DNA of 64,000 bases from Mycolicibacterium sp. P9-64 (GCF_008329605.1 NZ_NPKO01000004.1:186001-250000); one strand, 5' to 3'. Shown: positions 20,516 through 29,465, numbered from the stretch's first letter. A program made the numbers and translations. The notes: a model not told the origin generated them from the letters alone.

Positions 20516-21415
20516 CAGGTCCGTCGACGGGTCGTAGACGGCGTCGAGTCGGGCCACCGCATCCGCGGTCAGCACGACGCCGTCGGCGCCGAGATTCTCC
20601 TCGAGGTGGCCGATGGATCGCGTGCCGGCGATCAGCAGCGTGTTGGGGGAGTGTGCCAGCAGCCACGCCAGCCCGACCTGCGACGGTGTGGCATCGAGTT
20701 CGGATGCGATGCTGCGCACCACCGGATTGTCGGCGACCTTGGGGAAACCGGGGAACGACGACCCCAGCGGGAAGAATGGCACCCACGCAATGCCCTCTGC
20801 CGCACAGAGATTCAGCAGATCTTCCTGCGCGCGGTTGAGTAGGCTGTAGGCGTTCTGTACGCACACGATGCCTGCCGGGAGTGCGCGGCGAACGGTGTCG
20901 AGCGGGACGGCGCTGATCCCGATCGCGCCGATCTTGCCTTCGTCGCGCAGCGCGACCATCTCCGCGAGTTGGTCGTCGAGGTCGACGATCTGATCGCCTT
21001 CGGCCTTCAATCCCGGCCCGAGATCGAGGCGGCGCAGGTTCACGACGTCGACGCGCTCCAGGCCCAGCTGCGTCAGGTCGGCGTCGACGGCGGCCCTCAG
21101 CTCGGCAGGTCTCTGCGCGGCGGCCAGCGGGAGGGCGCCGCCCGTCGCGCTCTTCGCGCCGACCTTGCTGACGATGACGAGGTCGTCGCGATAGGGAGCG
21201 AGCGCCGCTCGGATGCGGCGGTTCACTTCTCCGTCGGAGTAGAACGACGCTGTGTCGACGTGGTCAACGCCAAGTTCGACGGCGCGACGCAGTAGTGCGA
21301 TCGCGTCATCCGTCGACGTCGACCCCGGATCGAGCTGCATCGCGCCGTAGCCGATACGGGCGACGGTCGACTCGCCGATTCTTCCGACGCCGCCAGGCTG
21401 TGATGTCTTGGTCAT
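20471..21415 (-). CDS. Aldo/keto reductase
   Basis: 314-residue NADPH-dependent (beta/alpha)8 oxidoreductase. Catalytic Asp and Tyr are in DTASFYSDGEVN and the Lys is in VIVSKVGA. The usual catalytic His (family LHR) appears as Arg (NLRRLD), a variant also seen in some actinobacterial members. ATG 21415 has GAGGAG at the right distance, whereas the longer frame does not. It is divergent from a TetR gene with two operators between, so it is probably the repressor's target. Substrate unknown. Confidence 0.9.
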   Translation of the reverse strand: MTKTSQPGGVGRIGESTVARIGYGAMQLDPGSTSTDDAIALLRRAVELGVDHVDTASFYSDGEVNRRIRAALAPYRDDLVIVSKVGAKSATGGALPLAAAQRPAELRAAVDADLTQLGLERVDVVNLRRLDLGPGLKAEGDQIVDLDDQLAEMVALRDEGKIGAIGISAVPLDTVRRALPAGIVCVQNAYSLLNRAQEDLLNLCAAEGIAWVPFFPLGSSFPGFPKVADNPVVRSIASELDATPSQVGLAWLLAHSPNTLLIAGTRSIGHLEENLGADGVVLTADAVARLDAVYDPSTDLLANGDGIEAFLDER

Positions 21416-21445
21416 GCTGCTCCTCGGTGACATACTCGAACAAAG

Positions 21446-21461
21446 GCGGAGGCACCTCCGC
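21446..21461. promoter_or_regulatory. Operator 1 for the adjacent TetR regulator (GCGGAGGCACCTCCGC)
   Basis: A 16-bp inverted repeat in the 83-bp gap between the aldo/keto reductase and tetR genes, 31 bp from the reductase start. It shares CGGAGG/CCTCCG half-sites with operator 2, 35 bp away centre to centre. Confidence 0.8.
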
Positions 21462-21481
21462 TTAGCCCAACGTAGCAGAAA

Positions 21482-21495
21482 CGGAGGCGCCTCCG
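21482..21495. promoter_or_regulatory. Operator 2 for the adjacent TetR regulator (CGGAGGCGCCTCCG)
   Basis: A perfect 14-bp palindrome ending 3 bp before the tetR start. It overlaps that gene's ribosome-binding site (GGAGG), so repressor binding would block its own expression. Confidence 0.8.
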
Positions 21496-21498
21496 GTC

Positions 21499-22050
21499 AT
21501 GGCGAGGATTCGGGCAGACGCACACCGCAATCGCGAGCGCCTCCTGGAGGCCGCGTCTGCCGCGTTCACTGCGGCCGACGGCACCACGGTGTCGCTCGAG
21601 GCCATCGCGCGCGACGCGGGTGTCGGCATCGGCACGCTGTACCGGCACTTCCCGAATCGCGAGGCGCTCGTCGAAGCCGTCTACCGCACCGAGTTGGCCG
21701 AGGTGTCGGCGTCGGCGTCGGCCCTGCTCGAACGCCACGCACCCGTCGCTGCGCTACGGCACTGGATGAGCAGGTACGGGAGCTTCGTGGCCGCCAAGCA
21801 GGGAATGGCCGAGTCCTTGAGCGCGATGTTCGCCTCCGGGGCGGTCGAACCCGGCGATACCCGCGCCAGCATCGTCGGGGCGGTCGACACACTGCTGAGC
21901 GCGGGGCGCGCCGACGGCAGTCTCCGCGCCGACGTCAGTGCCGACGATGTCGTGACCAGCTTGATCGGGATCGCCATCGCGAGTCACTCGACCGAGCAGG
22001 CGCACCGGATGCGCGACTTGCTCGTGGACGGCCTCGTCACGACCCGGTGA
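21499..22050 (+). CDS. TetR/AcrR-family transcriptional regulator
   Basis: 183 residues. The N-terminal helix-turn-helix is clear (VSLEAIARDAGVGIGTLYRH, about residues 31-50). The C-terminal ligand-binding domain is all-helical (SAMFASGAVEPGD region) and resembles the SbtR-type domain. It is divergent from the aldo/keto reductase, and two near-identical palindromes between them are its likely binding sites, so it probably represses both. The inducer is unknown. Confidence 0.9.
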   Translation: MARIRADAHRNRERLLEAASAAFTAADGTTVSLEAIARDAGVGIGTLYRHFPNREALVEAVYRTELAEVSASASALLERHAPVAALRHWMSRYGSFVAAKQGMAESLSAMFASGAVEPGDTRASIVGAVDTLLSAGRADGSLRADVSADDVVTSLIGIAIASHSTEQAHRMRDLLVDGLVTTR

Positions 22051-22082
22051 CCGCGATCGCGACGGAAGTTAGGGTTAGCGCC

Positions 22083-22562
22083 ATGCGCGTCTACCTCGGC
22101 TCGGACCACGCCGGATACGAACTCAAGCAGGCCATCATCGAACACCTCAAGTCCGGCGGCCACGAGCCGATCGACTGCGGTGCCTACACCTACGACGCCG
22201 AGGACGATTACCCGGCGTTCTGCATCGCGGCGGCCGAGAAGACCGTCGCCGACCCGGACAGCCTCGGCATCGTCGTCGGTGGCTCCGGAAACGGTGAGCA
22301 GATCGCGGCCAACAAGGTGCCAGGCGCCCGGTGCGCACTGGCGTGGAGCGTCGAGACGGCATCGCTTGCGCGCCAGCACAACAACGCACAGTTGATCGGC
22401 ATCGGCGGCCGGATGCACACCGTCGAGGAGGCACTCACCTTCGTCGACGCGTTCCTCACCACGCCGTGGTCGGAGGCGCCGCGCCATCAGCGCCGCATCG
22501 ACATCCTCGACGAGTTCGAGAAGACGCACGTCGCGCCGCCCGTCCCCGGCGCACCGGCATAG
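22083..22562 (+). CDS. rpiB: Ribose-5-phosphate isomerase B
   Basis: 159-residue cytoplasmic enzyme interconverting ribose 5-phosphate and ribulose 5-phosphate in the pentose phosphate pathway. Family motifs: GSDHAGYELK near the N-terminus, VVGGSGNGEQIAANK with the Glu that acts as base in the mycobacterial enzyme, and ARQHNNAQ. The start MRVYLGSDH matches the family. The nei gene begins 3 bp after its stop, the same pairing as Rv2465c-Rv2464c. Confidence 0.95.
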   Translation: MRVYLGSDHAGYELKQAIIEHLKSGGHEPIDCGAYTYDAEDDYPAFCIAAAEKTVADPDSLGIVVGGSGNGEQIAANKVPGARCALAWSVETASLARQHNNAQLIGIGGRMHTVEEALTFVDAFLTTPWSEAPRHQRRIDILDEFEKTHVAPPVPGAPA

Positions 22563-22565
22563 CCC

Positions 22566-23360
22566 GTGCCGGAAGGGCACACCCTGCACCGCCTGGCGCG
22601 ACTGCATCAGAAGCGGTTCGGCCGCGCGCCGGTGATCGTCAGTAGTCCGCAGGGTCGTTTCGAGGAGGCCGCGAAGGCCGTGAGCGGCAAGGTGCTGCGC
22701 AAGGCCGACGCGTACGGCAAGCACCTGTTCCACCACTACGACGGCGGTGCGGTGGTGCACGTGCACCTCGGTCTGTACGGGTCGTTCACCGAGCAACCGG
22801 TGCCCATGACGCTGCCCGTCGGCATGGTCAGGATGCGGATGATCGGTGCCGAATACGGCACGGACCTACGTGGGCCGACGACGTGCCAGGTGATCGACGA
22901 AGGCGGCGTCGACGACGTCGTCGCACGCCTCGGGCCGGACCCACTGCGACGCAACGCGGACCCCTCACCCGCGTGGAATCGAATCAGCAAGTCCCGCAGG
23001 ACCATCGGTGCGTTGTTGATGGACCAGGCGGTGATCGCCGGGATCGGCAACGTGTACCGCAACGAACTGTTGTTCCGGCACGGCGTCGACCCACACCGTG
23101 CAGGGACGGACGTCAGCTCCGACGAGTTCGACGACATGTGGACCGACCTCGTGGAGCTGATGAACGTCGGTGTGCGCCGCGGCAAGATCGTCGCGGTGCG
23201 CCCCGAGCACGACCACGGCGCGCCGTCGTACCTACCCGACCGGCCGCGCACCTACGTCTACCGACGGGCGGGGGAGGCGTGCCGCGTGTGCGGCACGCCC
23301 ATCCTCACCGAGGTGTTGGAGGCGCGGAACCTGTTCTGGTGTCCGACTTGCCAGACCTGA
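22566..23360 (+). CDS. nei: Fpg/Nei-family DNA glycosylase/AP lyase (endonuclease VIII-like)
   Basis: 264 residues. It begins with Pro-Glu-Gly-His after the start Met; Pro2 is the Schiff-base nucleophile and Glu3 catalytic. The H2TH region includes DQAVIAGIGNVYRNE, and a C-terminal zinc finger CRVC...CPTC is intact. It excises oxidised bases, pyrimidines in Nei1 enzymes, and cuts the strand by beta/delta elimination. The GTG start 3 bp after rpiB implies co-transcription. The position matches nei1 of M. tuberculosis. Confidence 0.93.
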   Translation: MPEGHTLHRLARLHQKRFGRAPVIVSSPQGRFEEAAKAVSGKVLRKADAYGKHLFHHYDGGAVVHVHLGLYGSFTEQPVPMTLPVGMVRMRMIGAEYGTDLRGPTTCQVIDEGGVDDVVARLGPDPLRRNADPSPAWNRISKSRRTIGALLMDQAVIAGIGNVYRNELLFRHGVDPHRAGTDVSSDEFDDMWTDLVELMNVGVRRGKIVAVRPEHDHGAPSYLPDRPRTYVYRRAGEACRVCGTPILTEVLEARNLFWCPTCQT

Positions 23361-23364
23361 GTAG

Positions 23365-23628
23365 TCAGGCCCCCTTGGCGTATCGGGTCAGGAAGCCGAC
23401 CGCCGAGACCGCGGCGACGACCCCGATGGCGCCCCACAGCACCAGCGGGAAGACCAGCGACACGGCCGAGAACCCGACGCTGGAGAACGTCACCACCGTG
23501 TAGAACAGCCAGATCAGGCGGTAGGCGCACCAGAGCGCGGTGATGCTGCTGCCGATGCCGATGGCCAGGCTCTGGTTGCGGTCGACGCGGTTGATCTGTT
23601 CCTCGATGCGTGCGGGCACGATCTTCAT
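23365..23628 (-). CDS. Small membrane protein, unknown function
   Basis: 87 residues beginning MKIVPARIEEQINR, with two hydrophobic helices (IGIGSSITALWCAYRLIWLF and a second at VSLVFPLVLWGAIGVV) and a short basic end. No recognised domain. The start at 23628 is preceded by AAGGGAA on the minus strand; the longer open frame to 23715 is not supported. It is convergent with nei, with 4 bp between stops, and divergent from the antiporter gene. Confidence 0.75.
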   Translation of the reverse strand: MKIVPARIEEQINRVDRNQSLAIGIGSSITALWCAYRLIWLFYTVVTFSSVGFSAVSLVFPLVLWGAIGVVAAVSAVGFLTRYAKGA

Positions 23629-23757
23629 TGCGGTGTTCCCTTCGTCTGTGCGCGCCCCCTTGGCGTCGCCATTGCGGCAAGTACAGACGCCCGCTTCGGC
23701 TACCGATCCCAACAACCGCGCCGCGCGGGGTCCGGCGCATCAAGGGACAATCTCGGG

Positions 23758-25440
23758 GTGGAACTCATCCTGGTCGTCGTCGGGGCCATCGTCGTCACCG
23801 CGATTGCGCACCGACGAGGCCTGGAACCGGCGCTGATCATCGTCGTGATCGGCATCGCGGCGTCGTTCATCCCCGGATTCGAAGCCCCCGAACTGGACTC
23901 GCACATCCTGCTGACGGTGGTGTTGCCGCCGCTGCTGTACTCCGCCGCGCTGGACTTCTCGTTCCCGACGTTCCTGCGCAACATCAGGCCGATCCTCGGC
24001 CTTGGCGTCGGGTTGGTCGTGGTCACGGCGTTCGCCGTCGCGGCGGTGTCGTCGTGGCTCGTGGTGGTGCCGTTGACGTTCGGCACAGCGCTCGTCCTCG
24101 GCGCGATCGTCGCCCCGCCCGACGCGGTGACCGCCGTTGCGGTGGGCCGCAAGCTGGGGCTGCCACGGAGGGTGATGGCGATCCTCACGGGGGAGAGCCT
24201 GATCAACGACGCGGCCGCGCTGACGCTGTTCTCCATCGCGGTGGCGCAGGTGGCGGGCAGCCACACCTTCATCGCGAATCCCGTTCTGCTGTTTGGTTAC
24301 AGCGCCGTGGTCGGCCCATTGGTCGGCGCCGCACTGGGTTTGGTGACGCTGTGGATCCGCAAGCGGCTTGCCAACCCCGGCCTGGAGACCGTGCAGGGGC
24401 TGCTCGTGCCGTTCGGTGCCTACATCGCCGCCGAGGAGTTGCACGCGTCGGGCGTACTGGCGGTCGTGGTCGCGGGTTTCGTGGTCGGCAGCGGGACCCT
24501 GGGTGCCGGCTACCAGACGCGGCTGCAGGAGCGGTACGTGTGGAACTCGGTGGACGTCCTGCTGGAAGCGTTCGTGTTCGCCTACATCGGTTTGCATCTG
24601 CGGTTCGTGCTCGAGGACTTGCGGGAAGCGCACGAATCCCTGGCCGAGGTCGGCGTTGCCGCGTTGATCGTGCTGGCGATCGTGATGCTGATTAGGCCGG
24701 TGTCGGTGCTCGCCATGTTCGGCCGCAACGAGCTGTCCCGGCATGTCGAGCGCAGGCTCAGCGTGCCGACGCCCGTCGGTGGACGCGGCGCCCTTGGCGC
24801 TCGCCGCCGCGAGAAGCCGCCCGGGAAGTGGCGAGCGCTGATCGACCGCCGGCAGCTGACGTGGCAGGAGAACGTCGTGGTGTCGTGGACCGGGATGCGC
24901 GGCGTGGTCACGCTCGCCGCTGCCGCCGCGATCCCGGTGCTGACCGTGGACGGCGAGCCGTTCCCGGAGCGGGCGACGATTCAGGCCATCGCGTTCGTCG
25001 TCAGCGTCGGCACGCTGCTGATCCAGGGTTGGACGCTGCCGGTGCTCATTCGTCGCCTGCGGGTGTCCGCCGACGAGACCGGGTACGAGCGGGAGGAGAC
25101 GCTGAAGGCGGAGCGCGTCGTGCACGATGCGGCCGACGAGGTGTTGACCGCGTTTCGGGCCAACCCGCCAGAGGGCCTGGATCCGCACATCCTCGCCGAG
25201 ATCCGCAACACCATCGCGCGGCACTCGCAGGATGCCGACGAGATGCCGGACCCGGACGCGCATACGCCGCGTGCGGAGGTGTTCGCGGCGTTGTACCGCG
25301 ACGTGCTTGCCGCACAGCGGGCCGCACTGATCACCGAACGCGACGACGGTCGCATCGAGGACGAGGCGGCCCGAGCAATGTTGGAGCGCCTCGACTTACA
25401 GGAGGCCGGGGTGTCGGCGAGGTTGGACAGCCGGTTCTAG
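23758..25440 (+). CDS. CPA1-family Na+/H+ antiporter (NhaP/YjcE-like)
   Basis: 560 residues: about 12 transmembrane helices over the first 420, then a cytoplasmic helical tail. The ion-binding Asn-Asp pair is in TGESLINDAAAL, and VLGAIVAPPDAVTAVAVG is the conserved helix before it. WTGMRGVVTLAAA is the matching segment near the end of the membrane part. It should exchange Na+ or K+ for H+ across the inner membrane for pH and salt homeostasis. The start is GTG 23758. The stop codon shares CTAG with the convergent gene's stop. Confidence 0.92.
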   Translation: MELILVVVGAIVVTAIAHRRGLEPALIIVVIGIAASFIPGFEAPELDSHILLTVVLPPLLYSAALDFSFPTFLRNIRPILGLGVGLVVVTAFAVAAVSSWLVVVPLTFGTALVLGAIVAPPDAVTAVAVGRKLGLPRRVMAILTGESLINDAAALTLFSIAVAQVAGSHTFIANPVLLFGYSAVVGPLVGAALGLVTLWIRKRLANPGLETVQGLLVPFGAYIAAEELHASGVLAVVVAGFVVGSGTLGAGYQTRLQERYVWNSVDVLLEAFVFAYIGLHLRFVLEDLREAHESLAEVGVAALIVLAIVMLIRPVSVLAMFGRNELSRHVERRLSVPTPVGGRGALGARRREKPPGKWRALIDRRQLTWQENVVVSWTGMRGVVTLAAAAAIPVLTVDGEPFPERATIQAIAFVVSVGTLLIQGWTLPVLIRRLRVSADETGYEREETLKAERVVHDAADEVLTAFRANPPEGLDPHILAEIRNTIARHSQDADEMPDPDAHTPRAEVFAALYRDVLAAQRAALITERDDGRIEDEAARAMLERLDLQEAGVSARLDSRF

Positions 25441-25676
25441 AAGCCGGGCTGGGACAGTACTGCGAACCCGACCGCGCCGACCACGCTGAAGGCGGCGAGG
25501 GCGATGAGCACCGCCAGCCCACTCACGATCCAACCCGCCGTCCACGTCTGCGATGACCGGGCCGGACGGGGTACCGGGTCGACCTGGGGAACGAACGTCA
25601 GCTGCGGTCGGTGGACGGTTCGGGCGCCGTGATCGACGTGCGGGTGGTGGTTCGATGGGACGTAGCCCTCAGTCAT
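25437..25676 (-). CDS. Small single-pass membrane protein, unknown function
   Basis: 79 residues: a His/Pro-rich cytoplasmic N-terminus (VPSNHHPHVDHGARTV) followed by one C-terminal hydrophobic segment (IVSGLAVLIALAAFSVVGAV). ATG 25676 is preceded by TTGGAG and preferred to TTG 25688. The stop overlaps the antiporter stop on the other strand. Function unknown; the tail-anchored layout suggests a membrane-tethered factor. Confidence 0.7.
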   Translation of the reverse strand: MTEGYVPSNHHPHVDHGARTVHRPQLTFVPQVDPVPRPARSSQTWTAGWIVSGLAVLIALAAFSVVGAVGFAVLSQPGF

Positions 25677-25826
25677 CGTGGTCTCCAAGAGGTCGCACGC
25701 AGCTCCGGTGAGCCGCTGTCACCAACTAGGAGCGATGACCGACCCCAAGAGCGACAGTTTTTGGCCCGTCAGTTTCGAGGACCGCCGTCGTGGAGACACC
25801 TCGCCCTCGACGGCCATGGCCGACGG

Positions 25827-26678
25827 TCAGAACCCGCCGAAGTCTCCACCGCCGAAGTCGCCGCCACCGAAGTCGCCGCCACCCCAGCTGTCGCCGCCCC
25901 AGCCGCCTCCGCTGTCGCCGCCGCCCCAGCTGCTGCCGTCCGCGCCGGCGCCGCCGTCACCCCAGCCGCCGCCGTCCTGGCCGCCGCCATCGAGCTGCCC
26001 CTGGTCGAACCCGTCCTGGAAGCCGTCGCCGTAACCGTTCTCGAAACCCTGTGCGTCGTAGCCGACGCCGCTCATGCCCGAGAACATCGAGCTGAACAGG
26101 AGTGCCGAGCCGATGCCCCAGGCGCCTGCCACCAGTGCCGGCTTCCACCATGGCTCGGAATACCAGCCGGCGGGCACCGGACGACCGGCGACACGGCCGC
26201 CTGGGTAGTAGTTCGGGGTGCGCTCCGACGGGCCGGGCGACGCCTCGATCTCGCGGCCCTCGAACTCAATTCGACGATCCTCGGTCACGGTGCCGGCAGT
26301 CTTCTGCCCGCTCAGCGATTCGAGCTCCGGTCCGGGATCCATGCCCATCGCGACGCGGGCGGCGCGCACGTAGTACAGCCCCTCCATCGCGCTCTCCTTG
26401 GCCAGCAGTGCCTGCTTGGCCGTGGTCGCCTGGTCGATCTGAGAGCCCGCCGCGGTGTAGCGCTCCGACGCATCGGCCAGTGCCTGCTTCGAGGCGTCGT
26501 CGGTGCCGGTCAGGTTGATCACCTGGCCGCCCAGTCGTTCGATCAGACGGCGTGCGTCGGCCTTCGCATCGGCCAGCGACGCCGCGTTGCGGTTGCCCGA
26601 CGCCTTGGACGTGGCATAGACCGCGAACCCGATCGCCGCGACGACGAGGAGGATGAGCACCAGCAAGAAGCCGTTCAT
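25827..26678 (-). CDS. Membrane-anchored protein with helical domain and Gly-rich tail (DUF1542-like)
   Basis: 283 residues. N-terminal membrane helix (MNGFLLVLILLVVAAIGFAV), a long helical region to about residue 115 (ADARRLIERLGGQ...), a second hydrophobic segment near residues 183-200 (PALVAGAWGIGSALLFSS), then a Gly/Asp/Ser-rich tail ending in three GGGDF repeats. The tail is encoded by 12-bp tandem repeats. Similar Gly-rich ends occur in TPM-domain and YgcG-like envelope proteins. It is probably a cell-envelope protein; its role is not known. Confidence 0.75.
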   Translation of the reverse strand: MNGFLLVLILLVVAAIGFAVYATSKASGNRNAASLADAKADARRLIERLGGQVINLTGTDDASKQALADASERYTAAGSQIDQATTAKQALLAKESAMEGLYYVRAARVAMGMDPGPELESLSGQKTAGTVTEDRRIEFEGREIEASPGPSERTPNYYPGGRVAGRPVPAGWYSEPWWKPALVAGAWGIGSALLFSSMFSGMSGVGYDAQGFENGYGDGFQDGFDQGQLDGGGQDGGGWGDGGAGADGSSWGGGDSGGGWGGDSWGGGDFGGGDFGGGDFGGF

Positions 26679-26741
26679 GGCGTCCAGCCTACCTACAGGA
26701 ATGACGGCGAATCCTGCTCTCGAGGATGACCGGGACGACGG

Positions 26742-28292
26742 TCAGTCAGCGGGTGGTGGCGCCGACAACAGGTTCTCGAGGACGGTATGGGTCTGTAGCG
26801 CCAACGTCTTGCGGATGTGCCATGCGGCGTCGCCGGGGTTGTCCCTGTCGGGGTGCTTGAAGTACTCGGTGTGCGCCATGCCGCGCTTGAACCGTTCGGG
26901 TTGGTTGCCCTGCACGTCGATGTCGCGGATGCCGTGGCCGAACAGCGGCCTCAGGGGCCCGCCGAACCAGTCGCCCTTCAGGCCACCGGGTTTGACGGGG
27001 AACCACAGGTTGGTCCACCGCGTGACCGCGAAGGGCGACTGCGAACCGAGCACCTGCCGGATGCCGTCGCCCTTGTAGCCGTAGTTCGCCTTGGAGTGCT
27101 CGTGGCCCTCGACCGGCAAGGTCTCCGTGCGCGGCGGGCACGTGACCAGCGCGCCGCGCCGGACCAGGCCGTCGAACAGTTCCCGTCGGCGCTCCGGGTC
27201 GGTCTTCTTCAACCCGCCGAAGAGTTTCGGGCGGGTGACCAGGATGTCGGCCAGGGCCATTGGCGTGCCGACGGAAACGAAATCGGTGATCCGCCAAGGG
27301 TTTCCCTGTCGCCGCAGATCCTGCCAGAGAGCGAACTGCTGCTTCTGAAATTCGTCGAGCGCCTCCGTGTCGTCCTCGTTGGCGATGACCTCGTCGGCAG
27401 CCTTCTCGAGCCCGCGGAGCGAGGCGAGCTTGATCGGCAGCGGCGTCGTACCGTCCGGTCGCTTGGCGTGCTGCTGATGCACCTGGGCCCAGTACGAGGT
27501 CAGCGCGTCGTAGGCGATGTAGGCGCCCAGGCTGTGCGCCACGATGACGATGCGCGAGTATCGGCCCTCGGCGTGCAGCGCGTGCAACAGGTCGACGAGA
27601 CCGCCGCGGATGGCTCGCCGCGCCGCATACGAGTGCGGCGCGGTGTCGAGGTATCGGGCGACGTCGACGAACGAGGCCGTGATGCTCTTCACCACCGCCC
27701 CGATCAACATGCGGAGGATGCCGAGCCAGAACAGCAGCACGATCGCGCTGCTGACCGTCCCGAGGATCCACCAGGGCACGTCCTTGTTCAGCAGGTGCCC
27801 GCCGACCAGAAGTACGACCAACGCCATGGGGATCGCCAGGATCGCGAGCCACACCACGCGCCATATGCCGAGCAGGGGAGCGGGGACGTTTCCGGGCCTG
27901 CGCAGGAACAGCCGTAGCGTCGTCGGCCCGAGGTCGGCGAACCTATTGCCGGTCATGAGGTAGGACCAGTGGTACTCGTAGATCTCGGCTTGGCCCTGTT
28001 TGGGTTCGGGCGACGAGTTGTCGGTCAGCGGTCGCGAGATGTAGCGGCGGGCTTCGTACGAGCCGGTGATCTCGGCGGGACGTGAGTAGTAGTAGTCCCA
28101 CGTCCGCGACGTCTGAGGGTAGAGGCCGCTGAGCGGGTGCAGTGCGGTCTTGACGAAACCGTCGAGGGTGTCCATCGGCCGCTGTTCGCCCATGCCGTGG
28201 ACGATCACGACGGCGGTCCGGACCGTGCCGGTCGGTCGGTCGTCGGCCCAGGCAGAAGCGTCCGCGCCCTCGGACTGGTCGGCCGCGGCCAT
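26742..28292 (-). CDS. Membrane-associated alpha/beta-hydrolase-like protein
   Basis: 516 residues. VVIVHGMGEQRP near the N-terminus looks like a lipase oxyanion strand. Two membrane helices follow (VVWLAILAIPMALVVLLVGG and TVSSAIVLLFWLGILRMLIG), then IVIVAHSLGAYIAYDAL with a nucleophile elbow (AHSLG). A distant Asp/His pair could complete a triad but is not assigned. Start 28292 has a G-rich ribosome-binding site; an in-frame ATG at 28475 would add 61 residues of low-complexity, Arg-rich sequence. Function unknown. Confidence 0.7.
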   Translation of the reverse strand: MAAADQSEGADASAWADDRPTGTVRTAVVIVHGMGEQRPMDTLDGFVKTALHPLSGLYPQTSRTWDYYYSRPAEITGSYEARRYISRPLTDNSSPEPKQGQAEIYEYHWSYLMTGNRFADLGPTTLRLFLRRPGNVPAPLLGIWRVVWLAILAIPMALVVLLVGGHLLNKDVPWWILGTVSSAIVLLFWLGILRMLIGAVVKSITASFVDVARYLDTAPHSYAARRAIRGGLVDLLHALHAEGRYSRIVIVAHSLGAYIAYDALTSYWAQVHQQHAKRPDGTTPLPIKLASLRGLEKAADEVIANEDDTEALDEFQKQQFALWQDLRRQGNPWRITDFVSVGTPMALADILVTRPKLFGGLKKTDPERRRELFDGLVRRGALVTCPPRTETLPVEGHEHSKANYGYKGDGIRQVLGSQSPFAVTRWTNLWFPVKPGGLKGDWFGGPLRPLFGHGIRDIDVQGNQPERFKRGMAHTEYFKHPDRDNPGDAAWHIRKTLALQTHTVLENLLSAPPPAD

Positions 28293-28497
28293 GTCGCCCC
28301 CCGTGACGTGATTGGCGTGTGTCGCCCTCGAGTTTGGAGGGCTCTCGTTCGCGGAGCGCACGGATTCGCCATGTTCGAAGCGATCGCAGTCCGGCGCGGG
28401 TTGGAGGCCCCGACGGTCCGACCTGCGGCGACGCAACATCAGTCCCAATAATCCCACTAGCCCCACCAGTGACATACAGGGTTCATTAAGGATTTCG

Positions 28498-28519
28498 TCG
28501 TTAGCTGTACATATAACGA
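28498..28519. promoter_or_regulatory. Inverted repeat TCGTTA-N10-TAACGA in an AT-rich divergent promoter region
   Basis: Perfect 6-bp arms around a GTACAT core, in the only AT-rich stretch of this neighbourhood, 22 bp before the secreted M15-like gene. It includes TATAAC, a plausible -10. It may be an operator or activator site; the protein is unknown. Confidence 0.4.
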
Positions 28520-28541
28520 TTTGATAACTAGGTTGCACGCT

Positions 28542-29234
28542 GTGAGTCGACACCCATTAGCCAGGAGGCGACGCAGGTCGCCGCTGATCTTGGTTGCATG
28601 GGTGGTCCCGACGGCGCTACTCCTCGCAGTCGGTGGCGCCAGCTATTCGCTGGCCGCCGATCGTGCCGGCGTCCAGGCGCAGTCACATGCCCAAACCGCG
28701 ATGGAATGCTGCATGGAGATCGTGGCGGTACCGCCGAGCCCGCTCGAGTCGTCGCCGCCGTCGGACGTGCAGTTGGTGGCGAGTTCCACTGGCGGAGAGA
28801 CGGTTTCAGCATCGAGGGCGTCCAGGTGGCGGGTCGTGCCGATCCCTCAGTTGTTGCCCATGGGGCTGGCGCCGGAGCGGGGGCTGCAGGTCAAGACCAT
28901 CCTGGCCTCACGCGCCATCAGTGCGGCATTCCCCGAGATCCACGAGATCGGTGGGGTTCGGGCGGACGCGCTGCGATGGCATCCCAACGGCCTGGCTCTC
29001 GACGTGATGATCCCCAACGCGAGCAGCGCCCAGGGCATCGCCCTCGGAAATGAAATCGTCGCGTATGTCCTTAAGAATGCGGACCGGTTCGGAATGCAGG
29101 ACGCCATTTGGCGTGGCGTTTACTACACGCCGGATGGTGGGCAGCAGAGCGGCGGCTACGGCCACTACGACCACGTCCACGTCACCACCCTCGGCGGCGG
29201 GTATCCGACCGGCGGGGAAGTGTTCGTCAAGTAG
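28542..29234 (+). CDS. Secreted protein with peptidase M15-like (D,D-carboxypeptidase-type) C-terminal domain
   Basis: 230 residues from GTG 28542. A basic N-terminus (ARRRRRSPL) precedes a signal-anchor helix (ILVAWVVPTALLLAVGGASY). A Pro/Ser linker with a Cys-Cys pair follows. The C-terminal domain has HPNGLALDVMIP and GHYDHVHVT, resembling the His-x6-Asp and His-x-His zinc ligands of M15/VanX-type peptidases. Mycobacterial relatives are annotated as exported ARB_07466-like proteins. A role in peptidoglycan remodelling is an inference. An upstream in-frame TTG (28521) is a less likely start. Confidence 0.75.
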   Translation: MSRHPLARRRRRSPLILVAWVVPTALLLAVGGASYSLAADRAGVQAQSHAQTAMECCMEIVAVPPSPLESSPPSDVQLVASSTGGETVSASRASRWRVVPIPQLLPMGLAPERGLQVKTILASRAISAAFPEIHEIGGVRADALRWHPNGLALDVMIPNASSAQGIALGNEIVAYVLKNADRFGMQDAIWRGVYYTPDGGQQSGGYGHYDHVHVTTLGGGYPTGGEVFVK

Positions 29235-29293
29235 CCAAAAGGGCCCAGCGCGGGCCGCCGAATCTACGTTCGACCGCCTCCGCGCAGGGCCCC

Positions 29294-29367
29294 GGTGGAG
29301 CGGGCGACGGGAATCGAACCCGCGTAATCAGTTTGGAAGACTGAGGCTCTACCATTGAGCTACGCCC
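29294..29367 (-). tRNA. tRNA-Gly (anticodon TCC)
   Basis: Complete cloverleaf on the minus strand: acceptor GCGGGCG/CGCCCGC, D arm GCTC/GAGC, anticodon stem TCAGT/ACTGA with loop CTTCCAA, T arm GTTCGAATC. CCA is encoded at 29294-29296. Confidence 0.97.
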
Positions 29368-29465
29368 GCGTGCACTGCATCGAAGACTGTACCGGCGACG
29401 ACGTAAGCAAATCCAATTGAATGCGTCGGCCGCTGAGCCCGTAGTATCTCGACCGCAACGAGGGA

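Noticed and set aside
23740..25263. 507-codon minus-strand frame opposite the antiporter
   Set aside because: It is an Arg/His/Gln-rich shadow of a clear membrane-transporter gene.
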